Shown here: piece by piece, positions 18,769 to 28,121 of the stretch | Layout of the letters: the number at the start of each line of letters is the position of its first letter | Numbering within the stretch: position 1 is the first letter of the stretch | Assembly (NCBI GenBank): GCA_025454975.1 | Contig: JALONK010000011.1 | Coordinates: 16,639-80,638 of the forward strand | Direction: 5' to 3' | Length of the DNA: 64,000 nt | Origin: Bacteroidia bacterium | GTDB taxonomy: Bacteria > Bacteroidota > Bacteroidia > UKL13-3 | Position numbers and translations under genes: made by a program | The notes under the pieces: model-generated | What the model was told of the DNA's origin: nothing | Databases searched by the model: none | The model's input: the letters and a program-made list of their open reading frames with translations, nothing else

Positions 18769-19632
18769 TTACCCTAAATAAGCCTTAAGTATTTTACTTT
18801 TACTTGATTTACGCAAACGGCGCAGTGCTTTTTCTTTTATTTGGCGAACACGTTCACGCGTTAGTCCAATTTTTTCACTAATGTCTTCTAAGGTGTGAGC
18901 CGGACCACCATCTAACCCATAATAATATTTTAGTACATCTCGCTCTTTTTCGCTTAATGTAGATATTACACGGTTGATTTCTTTTTGTAATGATTCGTTG
19001 ATTAACTGTACATCCGGACGTGGCTCATCATTGTTGTCTAAAATACCTAATAAAGTATTGTCTTCTCCTTCTGTTAATGGAGCATCAATTGATAAGTGTC
19101 TTCCGGTTGAACGTAAAGCATTCTCTACCTCTTGAAGTGGAAGGTCCATTTCAACAGCAATTTCTTCAACAGTTGGCTCACGCTCTAAACGTTGCTCCAA
19201 CTTTGCTGCAACACTTCCAATCCTACCAATAGAGCCTACTTTATTTAAAGGTAAACGAACAATTCTTGATTGGTCGGCTAAAGCCTGTAAAATTGATTGG
19301 CGAATCCACCAAACCGCATACGATATAAATTTGAAACCCCTTGTTTCATCGAAGCGTTTGGCAGCTTTAATAAGTCCTAAGTTTCCTTCGTTGATTAAGT
19401 CTCCTAACGTTAATCCCTGGTTTTGATATTGTTTAGATACCGATACCACAAAACGAAGATTTGCATTTACCAAACGCTCTAACGCTACCTGATCTCCTTC
19501 GCGGATTCTGCGTGCAAGTTCCACTTCCTCTTGGGCGTCTATCATTGGAACCTTGCTGATTTCGTTCAGATACTTGTCTAGCGATTTACTCTCACGATTG
19601 GTAAATTGTTTACTTATTTTTAATTGTCTCAT
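18769..19632 (-). CDS. rpoD: Primary sigma-70 factor of RNA polymerase (Bacteroidota type)
   Basis: A 287-residue sigma factor without the long region 1.1 and spacer of proteobacterial RpoD, as is normal for Bacteroidota. Region 1.2 is [20 protein letters not shown]. Region 2 includes [30 protein letters not shown] and [15 protein letters not shown]. Region 3 covers [10 protein letters not shown] and onward. Region 4.2 is [19 protein letters not shown]. It directs housekeeping transcription. Its own leader shows a good Bacteroidota promoter (19678-19707) and, unusually for this phylum, a Shine-Dalgarno-like AAAGGAG ending 12 bases before the ATG. Monocistronic, with its own terminator. Confidence 0.96.
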   Translation of the reverse strand: MRQLKISKQFTNRESKSLDKYLNEISKVPMIDAQEEVELARRIREGDQVALERLVNANLRFVVSVSKQYQNQGLTLGDLINEGNLGLIKAAKRFDETRGFKFISYAVWWIRQSILQALADQSRIVRLPLNKVGSIGRIGSVAAKLEQRLEREPTVEEIAVEMDLPLQEVENALRSTGRHLSIDAPLTEGEDNTLLGILDNNDEPRPDVQLINESLQKEINRVISTLSEKERDVLKYYYGLDGGPAHTLEDISEKIGLTRERVRQIKEKALRRLRKSSKSKILKAYLG

Positions 19633-19677
19633 TGCGGGATGTTACTCCTTTACTTTTTAGAAGATGGCAAATTTCGT

Positions 19678-19707
19678 GAAATATAAATGATTTATCATGA
19701 TTATCAA
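19678..19707 (-). promoter_or_regulatory. Promoter of rpoD, Bacteroidota consensus
   Basis: On the minus strand, TTG (19707-19705) is followed by exactly 19 bases and TATATTTC (19685-19678). This matches TTG-N19-TAnnTTTG with only the last base different. Predicted start of transcription is about 40 bases before the rpoD ATG. Confidence 0.6.
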
Positions 19708-19850
19708 CAAATTTTTTCACGATTTAGATTTTGACTACAGGTAAATTTTATTATTGAATTTATTTTACTGAAAATCAATTTCGTAATAAATTAATACTGT
19801 AATTTAACAATCGGTTTAACACCTTTGTAATTATTCAAGTGATAAAAATC

Positions 19851-21218
19851 ATGCTAAGGTTTATTCTTCTTTTTTGTTTTCAAATACTTTTTATTCGGGT
19901 TGTATTCGCTCAAAAACCTGAACTCACAGCCGGTCCAATGCCCGGTTATATCGAGCATAAAGAAACAGTAATCTGGTTGCAAACGAAAAATGCATCTTCT
20001 GTTAAACTAGTATATTGGCTACTGGCAGACAGTAATTCAACTCATAAACATTTATCACAAACTAAATTAGTTAATCCTAATGTTACTAGTGAGCATCATT
20101 TTATCCTTACTCAATTGCATATGGGAGCCACATACGGTTATCGAATTGAACTTAATAAAAAAGCTATTTCTTTTCCTTATCCTTTAAGGTTTGCAACAAA
20201 GCCACTTTGGGAATGGCGAACCAATGCTCCTGATTTTACATTTATAACCGGTAGTTGTTTATACGTAAACGATTCAGCTTACGATCGCCCCGGAAAGCCT
20301 TATGGTCAACAATCAAATATTTTATCACAAATGGCTGATTATAAAGCTGCATTTATGTTGTGGCTTGGTGATAATGTTTATACCCGTGAAGCTGATTACG
20401 GCAGTGAAAGTGGTTTGGCGTATCGCTATTTTCATACCCGATCTTATAAACCCCTTCAGCCTTTACTCGCCTCAAAAAATCATTATGCAATTTGGGATGA
20501 TCATGATTATGGTAGTAATGATGCATGTTTGTCGTATCCATTAAAATACTCGACCCTTAACTTGTTTAAATCATATTGGGCTAACAAAACTTATGGCAAT
20601 GGAAAAGAAGGAATTTATTCGCAGTTTTCTTTTGCCGATGCCGACTTTTTTTTGTTAGATGATCGTTTCTTTCGTGATTATCAGTTTTTAAATGATTCGT
20701 TGTTCCCGGATAAAACCCAATTAGGGGAAGAACAGTTTAGATGGCTATGCAATGCATTATCGTACAGTAGGGCTACTTTTAAATTTATTGCCATAGGCGG
20801 ACAGTTTTTAAATGAATATACAGATAAAGAAAGCTATAACTTTTATAAAAAGGAACGTGAACGAATATTAAACTTTATAACCAAACAAAAAGTTAGCGGA
20901 GTGATTTTTTTAACAGGAGACAGGCATCATACCGAATTATTAAAAAACACGGCATTGGTTGCTGAATTAGGATATGCTCCTTATGATTTAACTAGCAGTG
21001 CTATAAGCAGTAAGGCGAGCGATATTTCAAAAAGTGCAGAATTTAAAAACCCAATGCGCGTAGATGGAACACTAGTAATGGAAAATAACTTTTGTGCATT
21101 GTCAATAACAGGGGCGAGAGGAAAACGATTGCTTACTATCACTTGTTTAAGTGCTGAGGGCAAAATACTTTGGGAGCAACAAATACCTGAATCAGCGCTA
21201 AAAGCAAGTCAACCTTAA
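19851..21218 (+). CDS. PhoD-like alkaline phosphatase/metallophosphoesterase
   Basis: A 455-residue exported protein. Signal peptide MLRFILLFCFQILFIRVVFAQ is followed by an Fn3-like N-terminal domain (about 25-125) and a PhoD-type metallophosphatase domain. Metal-binding motifs are visible: GSCLYVND (about 137), WLGDNVYT (about 175), WDDHDYGSND (about 220), FLLDDRFFRD (about 265) and LTGDRHHTEL (about 360). It is likely a periplasmic or secreted phosphodi/monoesterase for phosphorus scavenging. ATG at 19851 is chosen, giving a normal signal peptide; an in-frame GTG at 19839 would add four residues. It ends in a 4-bp stop-codon overlap with the convergent marC gene. Confidence 0.87.
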   Translation: MLRFILLFCFQILFIRVVFAQKPELTAGPMPGYIEHKETVIWLQTKNASSVKLVYWLLADSNSTHKHLSQTKLVNPNVTSEHHFILTQLHMGATYGYRIELNKKAISFPYPLRFATKPLWEWRTNAPDFTFITGSCLYVNDSAYDRPGKPYGQQSNILSQMADYKAAFMLWLGDNVYTREADYGSESGLAYRYFHTRSYKPLQPLLASKNHYAIWDDHDYGSNDACLSYPLKYSTLNLFKSYWANKTYGNGKEGIYSQFSFADADFFLLDDRFFRDYQFLNDSLFPDKTQLGEEQFRWLCNALSYSRATFKFIAIGGQFLNEYTDKESYNFYKKERERILNFITKQKVSGVIFLTGDRHHTELLKNTALVAELGYAPYDLTSSAISSKASDISKSAEFKNPMRVDGTLVMENNFCALSITGARGKRLLTITCLSAEGKILWEQQIPESALKASQP

Positions 21219-21781
21219 ATATTGGTTTTGAATAGTTTTTCAGCTATCGCCAATAATACGATGCCGAAGAATTTTCGCACTAAGATTAATCCTGATTTAC
21301 CCAACACCCGTTCAATGTGTTTGGTTGATTTTAAAACGGTGTAAACAATAACTAAATTTAATACTACCCCGATAAGAATGTTCTGGATCTGATAAACAGC
21401 CTTTAGTGAAATAATGGTAGTGAGTGTTCCACTTCCCGCAATAATGGGAAAAGCAATAGGTATTATACTTCCTGATTTTTCATCAGGGTCGGTTCTGAAA
21501 ATATCAATACCTAAAATCATTTCTAATGCAATGATAAAAATGACAATTGAACCTGCTACCGCAAATGACGACACATCAATCCCAAATAAGTTTAAAAGGT
21601 TTTCGCCTATGAAAAGGAATATCACCATTAAAAAGCCCGCTGCCAATGTTGCTTTTTCTGATTCAATATGTTTAACTTTTTGCCTTATTGATAAGATTAT
21701 CGGAATAGCACCCAGTATATCAATCATGGCAAATAAGGTTAGAGTGCTGGTAATAATTTCTTGAAAAGAAAACAAGTTCAT
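21215..21781 (-). CDS. MarC/NAAT-family integral membrane protein
   Basis: A 188-residue protein with six predicted membrane helices and the MarC family pattern: FAMIDILGAIPIILSI near the N-terminus, EMILGIDIF in the middle, IPIAFPIIAGSGTLTTIISL and a C-terminal hydrophobic helix. Despite the historical name, members are not shown to cause antibiotic resistance in general, and some are implicated in amino acid export. The stop codon overlaps the convergent phosphatase stop (shared TTAA, 21215-21218). fabG diverges from it upstream. Confidence 0.85.
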   Translation of the reverse strand: MNLFSFQEIITSTLTLFAMIDILGAIPIILSIRQKVKHIESEKATLAAGFLMVIFLFIGENLLNLFGIDVSSFAVAGSIVIFIIALEMILGIDIFRTDPDEKSGSIIPIAFPIIAGSGTLTTIISLKAVYQIQNILIGVVLNLVIVYTVLKSTKHIERVLGKSGLILVRKFFGIVLLAIAEKLFKTNI

Positions 21782-21882
21782 GCCACAAAGTTACTACTTC
21801 ATCGCTTACAACTTGAAATAACTTATGGTTAACTCTACATAATGTTTAACTATCATATAATAATTGATTTCCTAAAGAATAT

Positions 21883-21913
21883 TTGCGTAAACGATTGTTT
21901 GCACATAGATTTA
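21883..21913 (+). promoter_or_regulatory. Candidate fabG promoter
   Basis: TTG at 21883-21885, a 20-base spacer and TAGATTTA at 21906-21913 match the Bacteroidota consensus with one mismatch at the final base. It would give a short leader of about 17-20 bases before the fabG ATG at 21937. Confidence 0.4.
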
Positions 21914-21936
21914 CAACAAATTTAATAATTGACGTT

Positions 21937-22686
21937 ATGGGATTATTATCAGGAAAAACAGCATTAGTTACAGGCGCAACCAGAGGAATAGGAAAGGGTA
22001 TTGCACTACGATTAGCAGCAGAAGGGGCTAACATAGCTTTTACTTTTGTGAGTTCAGTAGAAAAAGCAAAACTATTTGAAGATGAGTTAAACGCTATGGG
22101 AATTAAAGCCATAGGATACCAAAGTAATGCAGCCGAATTTACTGAAGGTGAGCGCATAATAGATGAGGTTGTTAAGTCGTTTGGAACCATTGATATATTG
22201 GTTAATAATGCAGGAATAACACGAGATAATTTATTAATGCGCATGAATGAGCAAATGTGGGATGAAGTAATGGATACAAACCTAAAATCAGCATTTGCAT
22301 TAATTAAAGCCGCACAACGCCCGATGATGAAAGCCAGAAACGGTTCCATTATTAATATCACTTCGGTGGTTGGAATTACAGGTAACGCCGGACAAGCAAA
22401 TTATGCTGCCTCAAAAGCCGGAATGATAGGTTTAACCAAATCAGTTGCTAAAGAGCTTGGCTCTCGCAATATTCGCTGTAATGCTATTGCTCCCGGTTTT
22501 ATTGAAACTGAAATGACTGAAGCGCTTGCCGAGGATGTGAGAGCAGAGTGGGTAAAAGGTATACCATTAAAAAGAGGTGGATCTCCGGTTGATGTTGCTA
22601 ATACAGTGGTTTATCTCGCCTCTGATTTATCTGCTTATGTTACCGGACAAACCATTTGTGTTGACGGTGGAATGGTAATGCCATAA
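21937..22686 (+). CDS. fabG: 3-oxoacyl-[acyl-carrier-protein] reductase
   Basis: A 249-residue classical SDR that reduces 3-oxoacyl-ACP with NADPH in the fatty-acid elongation cycle. Motifs: TGATRGIGKG (cofactor, about 11-20), LVNNAGITRDNLL (about 88-100), the ITSVVG serine, and YAASKAG with the Tyr-Lys pair. It ends with the VDGGMVMP tail typical of FabG. The start at MGLLSGKTAL fits the family. An upstream in-frame TTG (21883) would place the promoter inside the gene and add a non-homologous 18 residues, so it was not used. The vWA membrane protein gene follows 49 bp later on the same strand. Confidence 0.93.
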   Translation: MGLLSGKTALVTGATRGIGKGIALRLAAEGANIAFTFVSSVEKAKLFEDELNAMGIKAIGYQSNAAEFTEGERIIDEVVKSFGTIDILVNNAGITRDNLLMRMNEQMWDEVMDTNLKSAFALIKAAQRPMMKARNGSIINITSVVGITGNAGQANYAASKAGMIGLTKSVAKELGSRNIRCNAIAPGFIETEMTEALAEDVRAEWVKGIPLKRGGSPVDVANTVVYLASDLSAYVTGQTICVDGGMVMP

Positions 22687-22735
22687 TAACTTTTATCTTT
22701 TTTATTCGTTAAACCTTAACTATTACGTTATTATC

Positions 22736-24826
22736 GTGAGGCTTATTACTGAATATCCCTTGTGGATGCTTCTTTTCTGTTTGCTGTTTGCAGGTGTAGG
22801 TTCTTGGTTTTTATACCGAAACAACCCGCTTGCTTTAGAAGGCAAATCGAAAAACTGGTTACAGGCCACACTCTTAACCTTGCGATTTATTACTCTTGCG
22901 CTTATTTCATTTTTGTTATTAGGACCATTATTAAAATGGATTTCACAGCTAACGGAAAAGCCTGTAATATTAATTGTTACTGATAACTCAAGTTCTATAC
23001 CATTTGGAACGGATAAAAACAAACTCGCAGCCTGGCATCAAGAAACCATTAATAAATTTAAACAATCGTTTGATGAGGATTATCAAGTGTTGCCTTATTT
23101 GGCAGGCGACAAATTCCGACCCGCAACTGAAGCAAATTTTAATGACCGAATAACCAACTTACAACAGGTATTTACCGGTACTTCCGACGAATTTGACAAT
23201 AATAACGTGGGCGCAATCGTATTGATGTCTGATGGTATTTATAACCAAGGTGAAAACCCATCTAATGATGCAGCTTCGATCAAGGCTCCCGTGTACACCA
23301 TTGCGTTAGGTGATACCCTGCAGAGAAAAGATGTATTGGTAAAACAAGTAAGAACAAATCAAGTTGTTTATAAAGGCAATGCATTCCCTTTAGAAATAGA
23401 TATTGCATCTTTTGCAGCAGCAGGAACATCGTCTATGCTTAACATTACCCAAAATGGTAAGCAGGTTTATCAAAACAATATTAAATGGTCTGATAACTTC
23501 TTTTCAACACTTAAAACTAACCTAACCGCAACTGAAGGTGGAACCCAGCATATCATTGTTACTGTTACTCCTGTAAATGCTGAGGTAAGCACTGCTAATA
23601 ATAAGTTCGAGTTGTTTATTAATGTAATTGATGGTAAACAAAAAATTGCAATAATGGCCTATACACCGCATCCCGATATAGGCGCTTACGCTCGTACCAT
23701 CTCATCAAATAAAAATTATGACGTTGATATTTTTATCTTAAATCGTACACCATTACCTCAACAATGGAATAAATATAACCTGGTATTGTTGCACCAAATA
23801 CCGGGCTTAAATGGGGAAGGACTTAATATCATAAAACAGTTAAAAGAAAGTAAAGTACCGTTGTTATATGTATTAGGTGCACAAACCAATATTTCTTATC
23901 TGTTGCAAGCCGAACCTTTATTACAAGTTAGTGGATATAGAGGAAGTATGAATGAGGTTTTACCAACAGTTCAACAGCCATTTTCATTATTTAGTTTGAG
24001 TGAATCGGATTTAGATATGATTAAAAAATTTCCACCATTGATGGCGCCTTATGGAAACTATCAAATAAAAGGTAAGGCTGAAATATTATTTAATCAGCAA
24101 ATTGGTTATATCAAAACTGCTTATCCATTAATATTTTTTAACTATGACGAGCAAACTCGAATTGGTTTTATTTGTGGAGAAGGTTTTTGGAAATGGAGTT
24201 TAAGCGATTTGGCAAATAACGAAGGTGCTACTACTTCGAAAATTATGAGTGGCGCAGTCCAGTTTTTGGCCGGTAAAAAAGAAGTAAGCCGATTTAGAAT
24301 AACAGCAGATAAACAAATGGATGAAGGAGCTGAACTAATCATGCAGGCCGAAGTGTATAACGAAACATATCAGTTAATTCCAAACGCAGAAGTGGAAATT
24401 GAATTAATCAATTCCACCGGTCAAAAGTATAACTATACCTTTAGTCCCAACCAAGGTACTTATCAATTGCAGGCTGCAGCCCTACCATCAGGCGTATATC
24501 AATACAAGGCTCAGGCAAAATTTCCCAATAATAAACTTTTTGCTGAAGGACGATTTGTAGTTAAACCTCGCCAAACTGAATTCATACAAACAAAAGCTAA
24601 TCATCAGTTATTAAAAAATATTGCCGAATCAGGTAATGGTAAGATGTTTTATCCAAATAAAGTGGATGAATTAATTAAAGACATGAAAAATAATGAAGCC
24701 ATTAAGCCAGTTATTTATGAAAAAGAAACCTTAAAAAACTGGATTGATTTCAAATGGCTGTTTGCCTTTATACTGCTGATATTATCAGTAGAATGGTTTA
24801 TTCGTAAATGGAATGGTAGTATTTAG
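22736..24826 (+). CDS. Membrane-anchored vWA-like protein with GATase-like domain
   Basis: A 696-residue protein with two N-terminal membrane helices (about 8-28 and 38-62), a von Willebrand A-like domain (about 78-200) and a C-terminal membrane helix (about 675-690). The vWA MIDAS-type motif DNSSS stands near residue 82 and LMSDGIYNQG near 163. A further segment (about 300-390, IAIMAYTPHPDIGAYAR ... LLHQIPGLNGEG) resembles the class I glutamine-amidotransferase-like fold seen in the BatA-type group, without an obvious catalytic Cys. Probably a periplasmic-facing scaffold; no enzymatic role is proposed. GTG at 22736 is used because the MRLITEYPLW start precedes the first helix in the expected place. 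Confidence 0.75.
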   Translation: MRLITEYPLWMLLFCLLFAGVGSWFLYRNNPLALEGKSKNWLQATLLTLRFITLALISFLLLGPLLKWISQLTEKPVILIVTDNSSSIPFGTDKNKLAAWHQETINKFKQSFDEDYQVLPYLAGDKFRPATEANFNDRITNLQQVFTGTSDEFDNNNVGAIVLMSDGIYNQGENPSNDAASIKAPVYTIALGDTLQRKDVLVKQVRTNQVVYKGNAFPLEIDIASFAAAGTSSMLNITQNGKQVYQNNIKWSDNFFSTLKTNLTATEGGTQHIIVTVTPVNAEVSTANNKFELFINVIDGKQKIAIMAYTPHPDIGAYARTISSNKNYDVDIFILNRTPLPQQWNKYNLVLLHQIPGLNGEGLNIIKQLKESKVPLLYVLGAQTNISYLLQAEPLLQVSGYRGSMNEVLPTVQQPFSLFSLSESDLDMIKKFPPLMAPYGNYQIKGKAEILFNQQIGYIKTAYPLIFFNYDEQTRIGFICGEGFWKWSLSDLANNEGATTSKIMSGAVQFLAGKKEVSRFRITADKQMDEGAELIMQAEVYNETYQLIPNAEVEIELINSTGQKYNYTFSPNQGTYQLQAAALPSGVYQYKAQAKFPNNKLFAEGRFVVKPRQTEFIQTKANHQLLKNIAESGNGKMFYPNKVDELIKDMKNNEAIKPVIYEKETLKNWIDFKWLFAFILLILSVEWFIRKWNGSI

Positions 24827-24856
24827 TTAAGAAATTTTTAGAAAGCCATTCACCTA

Positions 24857-24864
24857 TATTTTTG
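24857..24864 (+). promoter_or_regulatory. -7 promoter box for the TonB receptor/DUF4249 operon
   Basis: TATTTTTG matches TAnnTTTG exactly, 56 bp upstream of the receptor ATG in a 94-bp intergenic gap. The -33 region has only T-rich sequence without a TTG, so strength or dependence on an activator is unclear. Confidence 0.38.
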
Positions 24865-24920
24865 AGCCGTTTATCTAATTGTCTAACAATTTAGTGGTGG
24901 CTACATTACATTCGCACCGC

Positions 24921-27302
24921 ATGAAAAGAATTGTTTGGTTAATTATCATTACCTTATCGGCTACCTTGCCGCTTTTTACCTCCGCTCAAAATACAAAACA
25001 TAGCATCAGCGGCTATGTAAAAGACGCTGCAACGGGCGAAGAACTAATTGGTGTTACTATTTTAGTAAAAGAGTTAAACACAGGAACTTCATCTAATGTT
25101 TATGGATTTTATTCGCTTAGTTTACCTGACGGAGCTTATAATCTAACGTTTTCTTATGTAGGGTTTTCAGTGAAAACAATTCCTGTTAACTTAAAAGGTG
25201 GAAACATAACTTTAAATGTTGAATTAACTGAGGATAAAAGAACCTTAAAAGAAGCCGTGATTACTACAGATAAGGCTGATGCAACTAACGTTGAATCTAC
25301 AAAAATGAGTGTGGTAAAAATGGATATCAAAGAAGTGAAGAAAATTCCGATTTTGTTAGGTGAAGTTGACATTATTAAAGCCATTCAGTTACTTCCCGGA
25401 ATTCAGGCAGCAGGTGATGGAAACACTTTATTTATAGTTCGTGGCGGTAATGTAGATCATAACTTGGTTCAACTTGATGAGGCTGTTGTATATAATCCAA
25501 CGCATGTGGTCGGATTTTTCTCGGTATTCAATGGTGATGCCATCAAAGATTTTGAAATTTATAAAGGAGGAATTCCTGCTAATTATGGCGGAAGACTTGC
25601 CTCTGTTTTAGATGTTCGTATGCGTGATGGTAATGCTAAAAAATTTACCGCTCAAGGTGGTATTGGAATACTGTCATCTCGATTAACCTTGGAAGGACCT
25701 ATACAAAAAGATAAAAGTTCATTTATGGTTTCGGCACGCAGAAGTTATTTTGATGTGTTCTTTCCGTTGAGTTCTCAAACTAAAGATGTAACAGCATACT
25801 TCTATGATGTGAATATGAAAGCTAACTTTACGTTGAGTAGTAAGGATAAAATTTTCATTTCAGGATATTTTGGTCGTGATGTATTAGGTACAGGACGTCT
25901 TTTCGGATTAGGCTGGGGTAATCAAACTTTTACCACTAGGTGGAATCATATATTTAACCCAAAATTATTCTCCAATACTAGTTTAATATTTAGCCGTTAC
26001 AACTATAATTTTGATTTAAATGTTGCTCGTAACCTAAACTTTACAAGAACCAATAATATTACGGATTATACCTTTAAACAAGATTTTAATTATTATATAA
26101 ATCCTAAAAATGCCATCAAATTCGGCGGGGTATTTACTCACCATACATTTGAACCCGGCGAAATAAAACCTATTAACTCAGAGTCAATTATTTTAGCCGA
26201 TAAACTTCCAGAGAAAAGAGCTTTGGATTATGCAGTTTATGCATCACATAACAGTAAAATAACTACAAGATTAAGTGTTGAGTATGGAGCAAGATTCTCA
26301 GTATTCCAAAATATTGGTAAGGGACGTTCATTTAATTACTTGGGCAATGAACCTAACGCATTAAATAATGGAATTTTAAAGCCATCTACTATACTTGATA
26401 CTATAAATTATGGTAGTGGCGATATCTATAATACTTTCACAGGTTTCGAACCGCGTGCTGCAGTAACTTACGTGCTTAATTCGAAAACATCTGTTAAGGC
26501 TTCTTATAACCGAATGTTTCAATATATGCATTTGATTCAGCCAACATTGGCCAGCACAGGTCAAGAGTTTTGGACCCCAAGTGATAAATACATTAAGCCG
26601 CAAATTGCTGATCAAGTAGCTTTAGGTTATTTTAAAAATTTAATGGATAATCAAATAGAAATTTCTGTTGAAGGATATTACAAATGGATGCAAAATACTG
26701 TTGAGTTAATTGATGATGCTGATGTTCAGTTTAATGAAGCAGTTGAATCAAATGTAACCGTAGGTAAAGGCAGGTCGTATGGGTTAGAGTTTTTATTACG
26801 TAAACAGCGCGGTAATACCACCGGTTGGGTTAGTTATACCTTATCACGTTCTGAACGAAAAGCTAATGGAGTAAATAATAATGAGTGGTATAATTTCAGG
26901 TTCGACAGACGACATTATATTACTGCAGTACTTTCACATGACCTAAGTAAAAGAGTTTCAGTGTCGGGTAATTTTATTTACGCCACAGGCGATACATATA
27001 CCCCGGCCCTAGGATATTATGAATTCGAAAATCAACGGGTTGTTGAATATGGCAAACGTAATAGTGCTCGTATTCCCGCTTATCATAGGTTTGATGTTAG
27101 CTTAACACTTAACAGGAAAATTATTCCGGGTAAAGTATATAAGAATGAAAGCAATTGGGTATTCTCTATTTATAACCTGTATGGTAGAAGAAATCCTTAC
27201 AGCATCGACTTCAGGACTAATCCTGATACCGGAAAAAATGAAGCGGTAAAAACCTACTTGTTTAGAATGGTGCCTTCTGTGACTTACAATTTTAAATTTT
27301 AA
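24921..27302 (+). CDS. TonB-dependent outer-membrane receptor with CarboxypepD_reg-like domain
   Basis: A 793-residue outer-membrane transporter. A signal peptide (MKRIVWLIIITLSATLPLFT then SAQ) is followed by a carboxypeptidase-regulatory-like Ig domain (about 22-105, ISGYVKDAATGEELIGV). The plug domain comes next (about 125-235, LPGIQAAGDGNTLFIVRGG), then a C-terminal beta-barrel of about 550 residues ending in aromatic Phe (SVTYNFKF), as needed for BAM insertion. ATG at 24921 gives a clean signal peptide; an in-frame TTG upstream was rejected. Paired with a DUF4249 lipoprotein 12 bp downstream, an arrangement repeated widely in Bacteroidota, where the lipoprotein is thought to act as surface partner. 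Cargo unknown. Confidence 0.92.
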   Translation: MKRIVWLIIITLSATLPLFTSAQNTKHSISGYVKDAATGEELIGVTILVKELNTGTSSNVYGFYSLSLPDGAYNLTFSYVGFSVKTIPVNLKGGNITLNVELTEDKRTLKEAVITTDKADATNVESTKMSVVKMDIKEVKKIPILLGEVDIIKAIQLLPGIQAAGDGNTLFIVRGGNVDHNLVQLDEAVVYNPTHVVGFFSVFNGDAIKDFEIYKGGIPANYGGRLASVLDVRMRDGNAKKFTAQGGIGILSSRLTLEGPIQKDKSSFMVSARRSYFDVFFPLSSQTKDVTAYFYDVNMKANFTLSSKDKIFISGYFGRDVLGTGRLFGLGWGNQTFTTRWNHIFNPKLFSNTSLIFSRYNYNFDLNVARNLNFTRTNNITDYTFKQDFNYYINPKNAIKFGGVFTHHTFEPGEIKPINSESIILADKLPEKRALDYAVYASHNSKITTRLSVEYGARFSVFQNIGKGRSFNYLGNEPNALNNGILKPSTILDTINYGSGDIYNTFTGFEPRAAVTYVLNSKTSVKASYNRMFQYMHLIQPTLASTGQEFWTPSDKYIKPQIADQVALGYFKNLMDNQIEISVEGYYKWMQNTVELIDDADVQFNEAVESNVTVGKGRSYGLEFLLRKQRGNTTGWVSYTLSRSERKANGVNNNEWYNFRFDRRHYITAVLSHDLSKRVSVSGNFIYATGDTYTPALGYYEFENQRVVEYGKRNSARIPAYHRFDVSLTLNRKIIPGKVYKNESNWVFSIYNLYGRRNPYSIDFRTNPDTGKNEAVKTYLFRMVPSVTYNFKF

Positions 27303-27314
27303 TCAAGCGTAACA

Positions 27315-28121
27315 ATGAAACAATTATTATATATTTTATTCGCTGTTGTTATCTTATCATCATGTGAACAGGTAATTGATGTTGATTTACCTCCAAATAC
27401 AGTTAAACTGGTTGTTGAGGGGCAAATATCAACAGAAACCGACAGCTCTTTTGTTCGCTTAACTAAGTCATTACCTTATTTTGATAATACTTCAGCAACA
27501 CCATTAGTTACTAACGCTCAAGTAACCGTTAATGGAGTTAATTTTTTGCATGATACACTTGGCATCTACCGACCGGCAAAAGGATACACCGGAGTTACCG
27601 GAACGTTATATAATTTAAATATACAGCATGAAGGTAATACATATACTTCGGCAAGTGTTTTAGAACCGCTCTTCAGAATTGATACCATTATCCCGGTTTT
27701 TAAAAATGAAGAAGCTATCTTAGAATCCGGTTATACAGTTAAGTATATAGGATTCGATTCACGTCAGCCGGTTAAATATACCTACGTTCGTTTTGGGTTT
27801 AATAGCCCGGAAGTAGAAAATGGTATTGATTCCTTTTTTGATTTTAGGGTATTGTTCGACAACAAAAACAGTGTATTAAATAGAACTTTCGAATTTGAAA
27901 TTCCATTTTTAAGGTTAGAATCAGGGGATACCAGTTTACTTATTTTTCGCTCTATTGATGAAAATACTTTTAAATTCATAAATGCATTAAATAATAGAGA
28001 TAATGGAGGCGGACCGTTTGGTACGCCCCCTGCAAATTTACCTTCTAATATTGTGGGTAAGGATGTATTAGGTATTTTTTCTGCTTACGATGTTCGAAGA
28101 TTCAGAACTCGCATACCTTAA
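27315..28121 (+). CDS. DUF4249-family lipoprotein, partner of the TonB receptor
   Basis: A 268-residue lipoprotein with a lipobox LSSC (lipidated C17) and the DUF4249 opening pattern CEQVIDVDLPPNTVKLVVEGQIS. Beta-rich throughout. It sits directly behind the receptor and is presumably a surface-exposed or periplasmic accessory that binds the same ligand, by analogy with SusC/SusD-like pairs. That role is inferred from context. Its TAA overlaps by 4 bp the stop of the convergent reductase gene. Confidence 0.85.
   Translation: MKQLLYILFAVVILSSCEQVIDVDLPPNTVKLVVEGQISTETDSSFVRLTKSLPYFDNTSATPLVTNAQVTVNGVNFLHDTLGIYRPAKGYTGVTGTLYNLNIQHEGNTYTSASVLEPLFRIDTIIPVFKNEEAILESGYTVKYIGFDSRQPVKYTYVRFGFNSPEVENGIDSFFDFRVLFDNKNSVLNRTFEFEIPFLRLESGDTSLLIFRSIDENTFKFINALNNRDNGGGPFGTPPANLPSNIVGKDVLGIFSAYDVRRFRTRIP

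Noticed and set aside
21215..21781. Calling marC a multiple antibiotic resistance gene
   Set aside because: The family name is historical and membership does not imply resistance.
21846..22361. 171-codon minus-strand frame opposite fabG
   Set aside because: Fully antisense to a confident fabG; the sequence is a low-complexity shadow.
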